From Phenylobacterium sp. (GTDB lineage Bacteria > Pseudomonadota > Alphaproteobacteria > Caulobacterales > Caulobacteraceae), in the NCBI RefSeq assembly GCF_030651185.1, contig NZ_JAUSCJ010000006.1, positions 124,001 to 188,000 of the forward strand: DNA of 64,000 nt. Reading direction: 5' to 3'. This document shows, piece by piece, positions 25,867 to 34,502 of the stretch. Every line of letters begins with the position of its first letter. The stretch's first letter is position 1. Both the position numbers and the translations under genes were made by a program. Under the pieces are notes generated by a model. It searched no databases, was not told the DNA's origin, and worked only from the letters and a program-made list of their open reading frames with translations.

Positions 25867-27597
25867 CTAAGAGCGCGCCGCCCCCGGCAGGCGGAACTCC
25901 GGCGACCAGTGGGTGGCGGTGCCCGCCGTCACGTACCAGCAGATCACCATCGCGCAGATAACCGCGCCGGGCACGTAGCTGTTGGTGCGCCGATAGGTGA
26001 AGGCCGCGATCACGCCGACCATGGCCAGCAGGGGCAAGAACTGGATGGCGACGATGGTGTTCAGCGGCTGCTGCGGCACGGCCAGCAGGCCAGTAGCCAG
26101 CAGGCTGCCGTACTGGATGGCCAGCAGCAGGACGAACCCCAGGCTCATGGCCAGGGCCGCGGTCAGGTAGGCCGCCCCCGCCCCCTCCCCGCGCACCGCC
26201 AGGTTGGCGTTCAGCGCCCGCAGCGAGACCAGGAAGAACAGGGTCCAGAGCGGCAGGTAGGCCAGCGCCATCAGGGCATGGGGCCCGTCCAGGGGTTTGA
26301 GCCCCAGCACCCAGAACCGGTAGTCCACCTGCAACACCGCATCGACGGCGGCCAGCGACAGGTACCCCACCGCCACGGTGGCCGCCGCGATGGCGATCGC
26401 GCGCAGCCAGTCGTGAGTGAAGGCGCTCTTGCCGCCCTTGAGGAATATCCCCAGCGCCAGGGTCAGCAGCCCGTTCAGCAGCGCCCAGACCAGCAGCTGG
26501 TTGGTGATGTACTGCGGGAACAGCTTCATGGGGAAGAACAGGGCGCCGACCTGCATGAAGGTGAAGAAGGTCGCGGCCGGGAGCACGGCGGTGAGCAGGA
26601 CCGCCAGCCACCACTTGCCGCCACGCGCGGTTCCGGCCGGCTCGGCCGGCCGCGCCAGGGCGGCGAACACCGGCAGGCCAAGCAGCATCTGGAAGGTCCC
26701 CAGCAGCAGCAGCACAAAGCCCAGGAACCCGACGCCCGTGCCGACCTCCTTCCAGATCCAGATCTGGTCGCCCGGCGGCAGAGGCCGCGCCGCGCCCGAC
26801 AGCTGCGTCTGGAACCAGTCCACGGCGTGGCCGACCCCGGCGGAGGAGAAGTGCTCCCACGGGTGGGTGATGGGGGGATTGTGCAGCACCCGGGCGGTCC
26901 CGGCGGCGGGGTCGCCATAGAGGCGGCCCTCCACCACCGGCCCCGCCGACCCGAACATGGCCTGCAGGGACTTCGAGGTCTCCACGTCGCCGCCCTTGGC
27001 CACCTGCCACATCAGGGGGGCGAACTCGTCGTATTGGCCAAACACGATGGCCAGGTTGCGAAGCTGGCTCTTGGCCGCGGCGCCGAACACCGCCCCGATG
27101 GCCGGGGTCGAGCCCTCCAGCACCACGGCCTTGTAGCCGTCCGGCGCCGACTCCGCGGCGGCCACCACGGGGCCGCCCCCCAGGCTGTGGCCCTCCAGGC
27201 CGATATTGCTCGTATCAACGTAAGGCAGGCCGCGCAGGTAGCGCAGGGCGGCCGGCCCGCCGAACCCCTGCTGGCCGACGGCGGCGCCGGAATTCCCGTG
27301 CCCGGTCATGTCCATGGCCAGCACCACGAAGCCGCGCCGCGACAGCTCGATGGCAAACGCGCTCTGCATCTCGCGGGTGTTGATATAGCCGTGGCTGGCC
27401 AGGATCGCGGGCGCGGGCGTGGCCGTCGTGGCCGAGGCCGGCCGATAGAGCAGCCCGCTCATGACGACGCCCTTGTCGCCTGGGAACCGCACGTCGGTGA
27501 CCGTGACGCCGTTGGTGGTCTGGACGGCGTGGGCGAGGAGCGAGCCCGCCAGGATCAGGATCAGGCCGAGAGCCAGGAGCCCGTATTTGCGCAGCAT
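25867..27597 (-). CDS. Membrane-anchored alpha/beta hydrolase with multi-helix C-terminal domain
   Basis: 576 residues: an N-terminal signal or anchor (residues 1-25), a hydrolase domain (about 35-290) with the HGYIN oxyanion loop, nucleophile elbow GLEGHSLGGG (Ser about 145), and possible catalytic His in NPPITHPWEHF; then about seven to eight membrane helices from residue 300. The fold resembles peptidase S9/dienelactone-type hydrolases fused to a membrane domain. Substrate and transport role unknown. It is convergent with the RcnB-like gene across a palindromic repeat. Confidence 0.75.
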   Translation of the reverse strand: MLRKYGLLALGLILILAGSLLAHAVQTTNGVTVTDVRFPGDKGVVMSGLLYRPASATTATPAPAILASHGYINTREMQSAFAIELSRRGFVVLAMDMTGHGNSGAAVGQQGFGGPAALRYLRGLPYVDTSNIGLEGHSLGGGPVVAAAESAPDGYKAVVLEGSTPAIGAVFGAAAKSQLRNLAIVFGQYDEFAPLMWQVAKGGDVETSKSLQAMFGSAGPVVEGRLYGDPAAGTARVLHNPPITHPWEHFSSAGVGHAVDWFQTQLSGAARPLPPGDQIWIWKEVGTGVGFLGFVLLLLGTFQMLLGLPVFAALARPAEPAGTARGGKWWLAVLLTAVLPAATFFTFMQVGALFFPMKLFPQYITNQLLVWALLNGLLTLALGIFLKGGKSAFTHDWLRAIAIAAATVAVGYLSLAAVDAVLQVDYRFWVLGLKPLDGPHALMALAYLPLWTLFFLVSLRALNANLAVRGEGAGAAYLTAALAMSLGFVLLLAIQYGSLLATGLLAVPQQPLNTIVAIQFLPLLAMVGVIAAFTYRRTNSYVPGAVICAMVICWYVTAGTATHWSPEFRLPGAARS

Positions 27598-27864
27598 CGT
27601 CGCCTCCCCAGACGGTTGTTAGGGGGGACTATGGGGGTGGGGGAGCGGGTGCGTCTATGGGAGGAAGACGCTTTGCCTAGGTCAGCGATGCGCCAGTAGC
27701 CGACACTAACGAACGCTCGGAAGGCGGACATTCCAGCCAGGAGTGTGGGCATCTACAATCTTCGCGACGCCTCCCGATTGCGACAAACGCCCTAGCCGCC
27801 AGGGTTAATGGGCTGGCAACCCCTGCGAGTGCTGCTAGGAAGCTCACTCGTCTGAGGGGGCACC

Positions 27865-29355
27865 ATGACAGAATCGCATACGGCGACCGCGCGCGTTCCC
27901 GTGATCCGCTTCAAGCAATGGTTGGAGCAGTGGGACACGTTTCCCTATGGAGACGCTGCGCCCCGCCGCAAGCCAGACCAGTTCATGCTCATGTTCGCGA
28001 TGCCGGCCGCCCAGCTTAGGCAACTCTGCGACGTCTACCGGCGCAGCCACGATCACGGGGGCCCGGAAGGCATTCAACGGGCGAGAGATGAAGTTCGGAC
28101 TGCTCGCATTCGCGAGTACGTGAAATTCGGCTATCCCTATGGTGATTTGAAAGATCCCCAGCGCACAAGCGACATGTTGGGACTTCGCAAGCCAGGCTGG
28201 CTTCCCACTGCGATCGTGGTCAACATTCTCCGACCGGACGATGAGCGGCGCGGGCGGAAGCTCGAGGACCGCCACGCGGTCGCGCTGGCAGAAGAGAATG
28301 GTAGTTTCTTCCTTCAGGTCCCAAACCAAGCCGACCTTGACGAAGAAACGAGCCTCGCGCCATTCGAAGTTATCGACGGACAGCACCGGCTTTGGGCATT
28401 CGATCCGGCAACGGGCGATCAGGAGATACCCGACGATTTCTCGTTTCCCGTGGTTGCCTTTGTCGGCTTGGACATCGCGTGGCAGGCGTACCTCTTCTGG
28501 TCGATCAACGTTTCGCCAAAGCGGATTAACCCCAGCCACGCTTTTGATCTGTATCCGCTCTTGAGAGGCGAAGATTGGCTAGATCGTGTCGGCGAGCTTA
28601 CAGTCTATCGAGAGGCGCGCGCGCAAGAGCTGACGTCAATTCTCCAGTCCCATCCAGCCAGCCCATGGCTGGACCGCATCAATATGCTCGGCGAAAAGGG
28701 GGCAGGGACGGTTAGCCAGGCCGCTTGGATCAGAGCGCTTTTGGCGACGCTGATGGCGACAGGAAAGGGTAGCGGGCGTAGAGGGCTTTTCAGCGCACCG
28801 ATCTCCCCTACTGATGAGCCTCTGGAATGGTCGCGTGCACAGCAAGCAGCGTTCGTCATCGAACTCGGGCTACTGTTTGTGGCTGAGGTCAAAGCGGGTG
28901 AAACCACACACGCGTGGATCCGCGCATTTGGCGATGCCGAAAAGGCGTTGGGTGATCGACGCAATCTACTAAACCAAGACATGGGCATACGAGCGCTGCT
29001 CGGCGTCGCAAATGAGATATTCTTCCGGAAAGCTTCGGATTGGCGACTGGATGCCTGGAGGCAGTCTCGCATCGAGAACCCGGAAACCAGCATCGAGGAT
29101 GTAACTGAAGCCCTTGTTGATATCCGCAATACACATTTCCACGGGTACATGCTCAGTTTGGCGAACGAACTGGCGCGCGTGGATTGGCGATCGTTTGACG
29201 GTCCCGGCCTCGAAAGAGAACAAAAGGATCAGAAGCGGATTTACCGCGGCAGCGGAGGCTATGTTGCGCTCAGAAACGACACCTTGGAGACACTGGGACT
29301 AGGCAAAGGCCCAGTTTCCGTAGTCGCCTCCGTGGTCTTGAGCGAACTGGAGTAA
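27865..29355 (+). CDS. DGQHR-domain protein, DndB-like
   Basis: First gene of the foreign-looking three-gene cassette. The 496-residue protein carries the signature DGQHR at residues 171-175 (FEVIDGQHRLWAFD), followed by FWSINVSPKRINPSHAFDL at about 211-229, the second conserved block of the DGQHR family. The family includes DndB, the regulator of DNA phosphorothioation, and components of other DNA-modification islands; the core fold is ParB/sulfiredoxin-like. Start ATG 27865 has GAGGGGG upstream. Its stop is three bases before the next gene's start. One 60-base row (28861-28920) counts to 57% GC against 72% for a row in ptsP. Precise function unknown. Confidence 0.82.
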   Translation: MTESHTATARVPVIRFKQWLEQWDTFPYGDAAPRRKPDQFMLMFAMPAAQLRQLCDVYRRSHDHGGPEGIQRARDEVRTARIREYVKFGYPYGDLKDPQRTSDMLGLRKPGWLPTAIVVNILRPDDERRGRKLEDRHAVALAEENGSFFLQVPNQADLDEETSLAPFEVIDGQHRLWAFDPATGDQEIPDDFSFPVVAFVGLDIAWQAYLFWSINVSPKRINPSHAFDLYPLLRGEDWLDRVGELTVYREARAQELTSILQSHPASPWLDRINMLGEKGAGTVSQAAWIRALLATLMATGKGSGRRGLFSAPISPTDEPLEWSRAQQAAFVIELGLLFVAEVKAGETTHAWIRAFGDAEKALGDRRNLLNQDMGIRALLGVANEIFFRKASDWRLDAWRQSRIENPETSIEDVTEALVDIRNTHFHGYMLSLANELARVDWRSFDGPGLEREQKDQKRIYRGSGGYVALRNDTLETLGLGKGPVSVVASVVLSELE

Positions 29356-29358
29356 TTG

Positions 29359-30678
29359 GTGAGCTCGATCTCAGGAGCTTCACTCGCCTTAGCTGATCGT
29401 ACCCACGTCATGGCGGCGATGGCCCAGTTCAGTGGCAAGCCAACCGCACAATGGCTCGATCCAACCAAACCAGGTCACGACGGTGCGCTGCCTAAACATT
29501 GGCCCGCGTTTCAGGCCCTGGAGCCTGCGCAAGTTATTCGAGTCTTGGCGGCGTCTGCCCCAAATCACTGCATGGATGGCTGGTCGTACGTTTCTCGATC
29601 GCTGTCGGCGCTGCTCGCCGGCGACCCGCACGCGGCGCGCCACTTGGCATATTATGCACAGCTCCGCGCAGCGCTGAGCCTTCTCGCGAACCTAGGCATC
29701 GGAGTCGTCGACGGCATCAATTTCGTGGTTGATGCCAGCGGGGCGATCATACCACTGGATCCCAGAGCCGACGGCACGCCTCCACCAAAGAGGGGCGATG
29801 GTACGCACACGGTAGTCTGGGACGCATTGGAGGCTTGGGGCGCGACCCCCGCGTTAGCTGCCTCCTTTCTTCGACTGGTCCGCATCCAAGGAACATCCCT
29901 TGATGATATCCTGAGCGGAATATGGCCGGGCTACGCACCACAAGCCGTGGCATCTGGCTTGATCACGAGCTGGGGAGCTGACCTAAAGCAAGGACGGGAC
30001 GATAAACTTTCTCGGAACCGATCAAGTTATTATCCGACGGCCCTAAACAATCTTCCAAATGCGCCGGGAGATCACATCGATTTTGTCGATAACTTTTGGG
30101 AGTTGTTCCGACCCGTTGGTGCAAGCCAATTTGATCGTGTCGACGCTTACCTAATCCGTCGGCTGCTCCAGAGCCTTCATCATTTGGCCTACGACAATTC
30201 CGACTATCTCTCAGGTCAAATTGGGAAGGAATACGAGCGCCTTCCAGCCCAGATTCAAGTGATTGTTCCGAGATCATTTTTGGCGGTCCCGGAAGCTAAT
30301 GATCGGCCGCTCATAATCTCTCTGGCATCTAGACCAGGGCCCCAAGCTGGCCCGACTGACATGCTGTCACGAGCGCTCCTTCTACTGCGTCTCGCAACGG
30401 CTTTCACACACTCCAACATGGTCGACGCCGGGCTTTCGGTTGCAGAGGGTGCGCTGCGCCCTTGGCTGAACGAGATCGCAGTGGCTCGCGGCTTTTGGGC
30501 GCCCGACGCGCCGCTTGATTTCCTTGGTGACCTCTGGCTCGACGTCGAGTACGAGCTGGTTGATTTCATGGACCTCAAGATCGACGTCGGTTCGGAGGGA
30601 TGGCTCAGCAGGGCGGCGAAGCGGATGCCAATCGTATCAGAGGCAGAGCGCATCGGACTGTGGAGCCTAACCGCTTGA
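29359..30678 (+). CDS. Unrecognised protein, middle gene of the DGQHR-methyltransferase cassette
   Basis: I do not recognise this 439-residue protein. The start chosen is GTG 29359, with GGAG seven bases upstream inside the end of the preceding gene; TTG 29356 is possible. It is soluble, without signal or clear membrane segments. Notable stretches are MDGWSYVSRSLSALLAGDPHAARHL continuing into YYAQLRAALSLLA (about residues 75-115), a helical block rich in conserved-looking Trp, His and Tyr, and DYLSGQIGKEYERL near residue 290. I see no Walker, PD-(D/E)XK or HNH motif by eye. Its stop (TGA 30676-30678) lies inside the start region of the methyltransferase gene, so the two are translationally coupled. 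It is the candidate effector or partner subunit of the cassette. Confidence 0.75.
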   Translation: MSSISGASLALADRTHVMAAMAQFSGKPTAQWLDPTKPGHDGALPKHWPAFQALEPAQVIRVLAASAPNHCMDGWSYVSRSLSALLAGDPHAARHLAYYAQLRAALSLLANLGIGVVDGINFVVDASGAIIPLDPRADGTPPPKRGDGTHTVVWDALEAWGATPALAASFLRLVRIQGTSLDDILSGIWPGYAPQAVASGLITSWGADLKQGRDDKLSRNRSSYYPTALNNLPNAPGDHIDFVDNFWELFRPVGASQFDRVDAYLIRRLLQSLHHLAYDNSDYLSGQIGKEYERLPAQIQVIVPRSFLAVPEANDRPLIISLASRPGPQAGPTDMLSRALLLLRLATAFTHSNMVDAGLSVAEGALRPWLNEIAVARGFWAPDAPLDFLGDLWLDVEYELVDFMDLKIDVGSEGWLSRAAKRMPIVSEAERIGLWSLTA

Positions 30679-31808
30679 AATACATGGGCTCAAAACGGTC
30701 CATGCTCCTCAACGGTCTCGGGGAGGTGATCGCCTCCAGCGCGCCAAAAGCCGTGGGATTTGCCGACCTTTTTACCGGGTCTGGAACTGTCGCCTGCCAT
30801 GTCGCCGAGCGTTTCGCCGTCCCTGTTTTGGCTGGTGACCTTCAGCAGTTCGCCGTCGCACTCGCCGACAGCGTCATCGGTCGGGTGGCCGCAGTTGAGT
30901 CCGACTCTTGGATTGACGAGTGGTTCGCAGCATCCCGCGCGTTTGCAGAACGATCGAATTCTTGGAAAGAGGCAGCCGCGATCCAGTCGCGCCTTGGCAC
31001 TGGTGACATCGGCGAACTCGCGGCTGAAAGCCGGGAACTGTGCCGTACCGATGGGCGACCGTTTTGCCGTGCGTACGGTGGTTGGTATTTTTCGCCTGCG
31101 CAAGCGCTGATCCTCGACGGGCTGCGGGCCTCTTTGCCATCTGAGGCCGACTTATTGAAGGTCGGCCTCGGGGCGCTTGTCTCAGCTGCGAGCACCTGTG
31201 CGGCGGCACCTGGACACACGGCTCAACCGTTTAAAGCCAACGAGACGGCAGGTCCCTTTCTTCGAGAAGCATGGAGAAAGGACCCGTTGACCTCGGTGAG
31301 GCGTGCGGCGTCCGAGCTGGGACAAAGGCACGCGCTGTCCTTGGGGGAGAGTTCCATTGGCCCGGCCGCGGCGCATTCTGGAAAGCTCTCCGAGGGGTGG
31401 CTTGCCTTCCTCGACCCACCCTATTCAAGCGTGCACTACAGCCGCTTTTATCATGTGCTTGAAAGCCTCGCGCGGGGCACGCTCGGCGAGGTGTCTGGAA
31501 GTGGCCGGTATCCAGCTCCCTCAGAGCGTCCGGCATCCGACTTCAGCATTCCCACAAAGGCGGCGTCCGCGTTCTCGTCGCTCTTCGCCGGACTAGCGGC
31601 GGTAGGGGCGGATGCAATTGTGACATTTCCCGCTAGCGGAGCGTCGACCGGCATTTCCGGCGACGATCTGCGAGATCTGGCTTCGGTTCACTACAATATC
31701 GTCGCGGAAAAAGTTTCAAGCCGCATGTCGACCCTAGGTGGAAATCGCACCAACCGCGCTGCTCGCCAAAACACCGTTGAGCTAATCTTGAGGCTTTCCC
31801 CGCGCTGA
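30660..31808 (+). CDS. Alpha-class N6-adenine DNA methyltransferase (D12/Dam-like)
   Basis: Predicted site-specific DNA adenine methyltransferase, about 382 residues. Motif X-like KYMGSKRSML at the N-terminus, SAM motif I FADLFTGSGT (about 34-43), and catalytic motif IV DPPYSSVHY (252-260). The 210 residues between motifs I and IV place the recognition region in the alpha-class order. It overlaps the preceding gene: start GTG 30660 (MEPNRLKYMG) or TTG 30675, the latter forming TTGA with the upstream stop. An open frame back to 30600 lies wholly inside the neighbour. No matching restriction endonuclease gene is adjacent. Target sequence unknown. Confidence 0.82.
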   Translation: MEPNRLKYMGSKRSMLLNGLGEVIASSAPKAVGFADLFTGSGTVACHVAERFAVPVLAGDLQQFAVALADSVIGRVAAVESDSWIDEWFAASRAFAERSNSWKEAAAIQSRLGTGDIGELAAESRELCRTDGRPFCRAYGGWYFSPAQALILDGLRASLPSEADLLKVGLGALVSAASTCAAAPGHTAQPFKANETAGPFLREAWRKDPLTSVRRAASELGQRHALSLGESSIGPAAAHSGKLSEGWLAFLDPPYSSVHYSRFYHVLESLARGTLGEVSGSGRYPAPSERPASDFSIPTKAASAFSSLFAGLAAVGADAIVTFPASGASTGISGDDLRDLASVHYNIVAEKVSSRMSTLGGNRTNRAARQNTVELILRLSPR

Positions 31809-32058
31809 GAGAGCCTGCATGGATTCTCATGGTTCCGCGCTCGCGCTGAGAGCGGACGCTCCGAACCGCCGTTAAGAGCCCAGGTCGGACGGGGAACTGC
31901 GCCTTCCGTGCCCCCGCCCGGTCGCCCTAAGCCCCCGATAGCCCTCCGGCGGCGCTTGCATCTGGAACAGCTTGGCCATCGTATCGATGGGGCGTCAGAG
32001 CGCGGGCCTCGCCAGAGGCTGTGCGCGCCCGCGCCCAGAGTTCAGGAGTGGAGACCCG

Positions 32059-32769
32059 GTGACCAAGACGCCTGTCGACGACGCGCCAGATGCGCAGCCG
32101 GTTTCCGAGAAGATCCGCGCCCGGCTGAAGGCCTCCAGGAAGCGCTTCCACGCCAATGACAACATCTCCGCCTTCCTGGAGCCCGGGGAGCTGGAGGCGC
32201 TGCTGGCCGAGGTGGAGGGGAAGTTCAAGGGGGTGCTCGACAGCCTGGTGATCGATACTCAGAGCGATCACAACACCCAGGAGACCGCCAAGCGGGTGGC
32301 CAAGATGTACCTGACCGAGGTGTTTCGCGGGCGCTACGCGCCGGCGCCGCCGGTCACCGAGTTTCCCAACGCCGAGTCTCTGAACGAGCTGATGATCGTG
32401 GGACCGATCACCATCCGCAGCGCCTGCAGCCACCATTTCTGCCCGATCATGGGCAAGCTGTGGGTGGGGTTGATGCCCAACGAGCACTCCAACCTGATCG
32501 GCCTGTCGAAATATTCCCGCCTGGCCGAATGGGTGATGTCGCGGCCGCAGATCCAGGAGGAGGCCATCACGCAGATGGCCGACCTGCTGATGGAGAAGGT
32601 GCGGCCCGACGGCCTGGCCGTGGTGATGGAGGCCGACCACTTCTGCATGCACTGGCGCGGGGTGAAGGACAACCAGACCATGATGATCAACAGCGTCATG
32701 CGCGGCTCCTTCCTGAAGGACCACCACCTGCGCAGCGAGTTCCTCTCGCTGCTGAAGCACAGATCCTGA
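32059..32769 (+). CDS. folE: GTP cyclohydrolase I
   Basis: First enzyme of tetrahydrofolate synthesis: GTP to 7,8-dihydroneopterin triphosphate. The 236-residue product has the zinc/active-site block SACSHHFCPIMGKLWVG (about 115-131) and the C-terminal ADHFCMHWRGVKD (about 195) with the second zinc Cys; catalytic region NLIGLSKYSR. Start GTG 32059 follows AGGAGTGGAG; a longer frame to 31972 is open but not convincing. The BLUF gene begins eight bases after its stop, so the two are probably cotranscribed. Confidence 0.93.
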   Translation: MTKTPVDDAPDAQPVSEKIRARLKASRKRFHANDNISAFLEPGELEALLAEVEGKFKGVLDSLVIDTQSDHNTQETAKRVAKMYLTEVFRGRYAPAPPVTEFPNAESLNELMIVGPITIRSACSHHFCPIMGKLWVGLMPNEHSNLIGLSKYSRLAEWVMSRPQIQEEAITQMADLLMEKVRPDGLAVVMEADHFCMHWRGVKDNQTMMINSVMRGSFLKDHHLRSEFLSLLKHRS

Positions 32770-32776
32770 GGTCGAG

Positions 32777-33205
32777 ATGCTCGTTCGCTGCCTATACGCC
32801 AGCCGCCCGTCGGCCGCCCTCCAGGGGCCCGGCCTGGACATGATCCTGGCGCAATCGCGCAAAAACAACCCAGCGCTCGGGATCACCGGCCTGCTCTGCG
32901 TGTCGGAGAACCTCTTCATCCAGGTGATCGAGGGCGGCCGCGACGAGGTCTGCGAGCTGTTCAACGCCATCGTAAGGGACGACCGCCATCAGCAGGTGCG
33001 CCTGCTGAGCTATGAGGAGATCTCCGAACGGCGGTTCGGCAACTGGACGATGGGCCATGTGAGCATCAACAAGCTCAACCCCGCCCTGCTGCTGAAGTAC
33101 TTCAAGCGGGTGGAGCTGGACCCGTTCGACTGCTCGGGGGCCGCGACCATGGCCCTGCTGGGCGAGATGGTGGCGACCGCGGCGATCCTGAATCGGCCTG
33201 AGTGA
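32777..33205 (+). CDS. BLUF-domain blue-light photoreceptor
   Basis: FAD-binding blue-light sensor of 142 residues consisting essentially of one BLUF domain. Key residues are present: Tyr in CLYASRPS, Asn in NNPALGITGLL, Gln in ENLFIQVIEGG, and Trp in RRFGNWTMGHVSI. There is no output domain, only a C-terminal helical tail (about 95-142), so it must signal through a partner protein. It follows folE by seven bases, an operon that links a photoreceptor to pterin supply, which may be coincidental. Confidence 0.93.
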   Translation: MLVRCLYASRPSAALQGPGLDMILAQSRKNNPALGITGLLCVSENLFIQVIEGGRDEVCELFNAIVRDDRHQQVRLLSYEEISERRFGNWTMGHVSINKLNPALLLKYFKRVELDPFDCSGAATMALLGEMVATAAILNRPE

Positions 33206-33267
33206 CTAGGACCCTTCGACGCGCTCATGAGGGGTTCGGACGCCCGCGGGGTCGCCCCGACCGCCAT

Positions 33268-33927
33268 TCATCGTGACGCCGGCCCTGTCGAGGCGGTCCG
33301 CGCCACAGCCGCGGCGACCTCGTTTCGGCGCAGGAAGGACGGGGTCCAGGGCGGGTCGTAGAACCACGCGGTGGGCGGACCGGCGACCCGCCAGCCCTGG
33401 CCGGCCAGGGCCGCGGTGAGCTGGTCGGTGCGGCGCGACACCGCCGGGCCGCCTCGGCCGCCCGAGAAGCGCAGGACGGCGTAGTCCTGGGCCGGCAGCT
33501 CAACGATGGAGACCTGGTCGCTGGTGGGGACAGGCAGGGTGGCCCGGGTGTAGCGCGCTGGCATGATGAACTGCACCTTCCAGGATCCGACGCCGGCGGC
33601 GGTCTGGGTCACCGGGGCGGTCATGGCGATGGTCTGGGAGCGGCCCGCCGCGCTCTGGGCCACCGGGGCGGTCATGGCGATGGAGGCCTTGGCGGTGTTG
33701 GCGCCGAAGATGTAGCCCGCCACCGCCTCGAAGCCGGCGCTACGCGCCGCTGTGGCCGAGCCCGAAACCGTGGTCTCGGCGGCGAGCCGGGGGCCGTAGT
33801 GGCGGATCTCGACGCCGTCGAGACGCTCCACAACAGTGTAGCGGGGCTGTTCGGTCCCCGCGCGGATCCCTACCAGGGCCCCGAGCCCCCCCAGGATCGC
33901 CACGCCCAACTCCCACAGATTGGCCAT
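33268..33927 (-). CDS. SOUL-family heme-binding-like protein
   Basis: Protein of the SOUL/HBP family, 219 residues, with an N-terminal membrane or signal segment (WELGVAILGGLGALVGI). Family hallmarks: VEIRHYGPRLAAETTV early, the repeated IAMTAPVAQ / IAMTAPVTQ blocks (about 82-90 and 98-106), FIMPARYTRATLPVP, and the C-terminal WFYDPPWTPSFLRRNEV. Eukaryotic members bind heme; the function of bacterial ones is not established. Convergent with the BLUF gene. Confidence 0.88.
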   Translation of the reverse strand: MANLWELGVAILGGLGALVGIRAGTEQPRYTVVERLDGVEIRHYGPRLAAETTVSGSATAARSAGFEAVAGYIFGANTAKASIAMTAPVAQSAAGRSQTIAMTAPVTQTAAGVGSWKVQFIMPARYTRATLPVPTSDQVSIVELPAQDYAVLRFSGGRGGPAVSRRTDQLTAALAGQGWRVAGPPTAWFYDPPWTPSFLRRNEVAAAVARTASTGPASR

Positions 33928-34007
33928 CTGCCCGTCTCCTCGTCTGTGACCAGCTACGGGGCCGCCGCGACCCCGGATGCGTCCGGAGGGAGCCGCGCGG
34001 CTCCCCC

Positions 34008-34325
34008 TCAGGCGTCAGCCTGGCTTTCGCGGAATTCGGCGGCGGGGACGTAGGCGCAGCCCTCTTCGTCGAGCACCCAGACGCCGATCAGGGCGGGGTG
34101 ATCGGGGTCGAGGTCTTCCTCCAGCAGGTCGCCGTCATAGAGGGCGACATTGCTGTAGTCGAAGTCCAGGGAGAGCTGGGCGGCGAGGCCCAGCATCTCG
34201 TCGGCCATGCGGCGGGAATAGCCCAGGGCTTCGGTCTCGCTGCCGAAGTCATCGGTCAGGGTGTTGACCTCGGCGGCGTCGGTGTCCTGGGTCGCGCTGG
34301 TGGTGACGATGGTGAAGGCGGGCAT
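34008..34325 (-). CDS. Hypothetical acidic protein (105 residues)
   Basis: Small, acidic soluble protein of unknown function. The start chosen is ATG 34325 (MPAFTIVTTS), which lacks a strong ribosome binding site (GAGAG). It shows alternating strand-like and helix-like stretches (LGYSRRMADEMLGLAAQLSLDFDYSNVALYDGD is not a motif I know) and no signal peptide or cysteine cluster. It lies between the SOUL gene and the divergent Tim44-like gene. Confidence 0.6.
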   Translation of the reverse strand: MPAFTIVTTSATQDTDAAEVNTLTDDFGSETEALGYSRRMADEMLGLAAQLSLDFDYSNVALYDGDLLEEDLDPDHPALIGVWVLDEEGCAYVPAAEFRESQADA

Positions 34326-34502
34326 GGGGATGTCTCTCAAGGCTTGAGCCCTTCCCTACCCCGTTCCCCGGGAGGCGCGGGCGATATTCTGCAAAAACAT
34401 GGCGCGCGCGAGCGCCTGGCGCTGTCGGGAAGTTGATCGGGGCGCCCTGTCCCCGACGCCGACCCGTCCCTACATGTCCCCGCAAAGGGAGACTGACCTC
34501 AC

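Noticed and set aside
30600..30674. Longer N-terminus of the adenine methyltransferase from ATG 30600
   Set aside because: The extra residues lie inside the coding end of the preceding gene and show no family match; motif X starts right after GTG 30660/TTG 30675.
27865..31808. Prophage or integrative element
   Set aside because: No integrase, capsid, terminase or tRNA junction is seen; only three genes stand between housekeeping genes.
31908..32159. Open frame between the methyltransferase gene and folE
   Set aside because: Pro/Arg-rich translation overlapping the folE start in another frame; no start signal.
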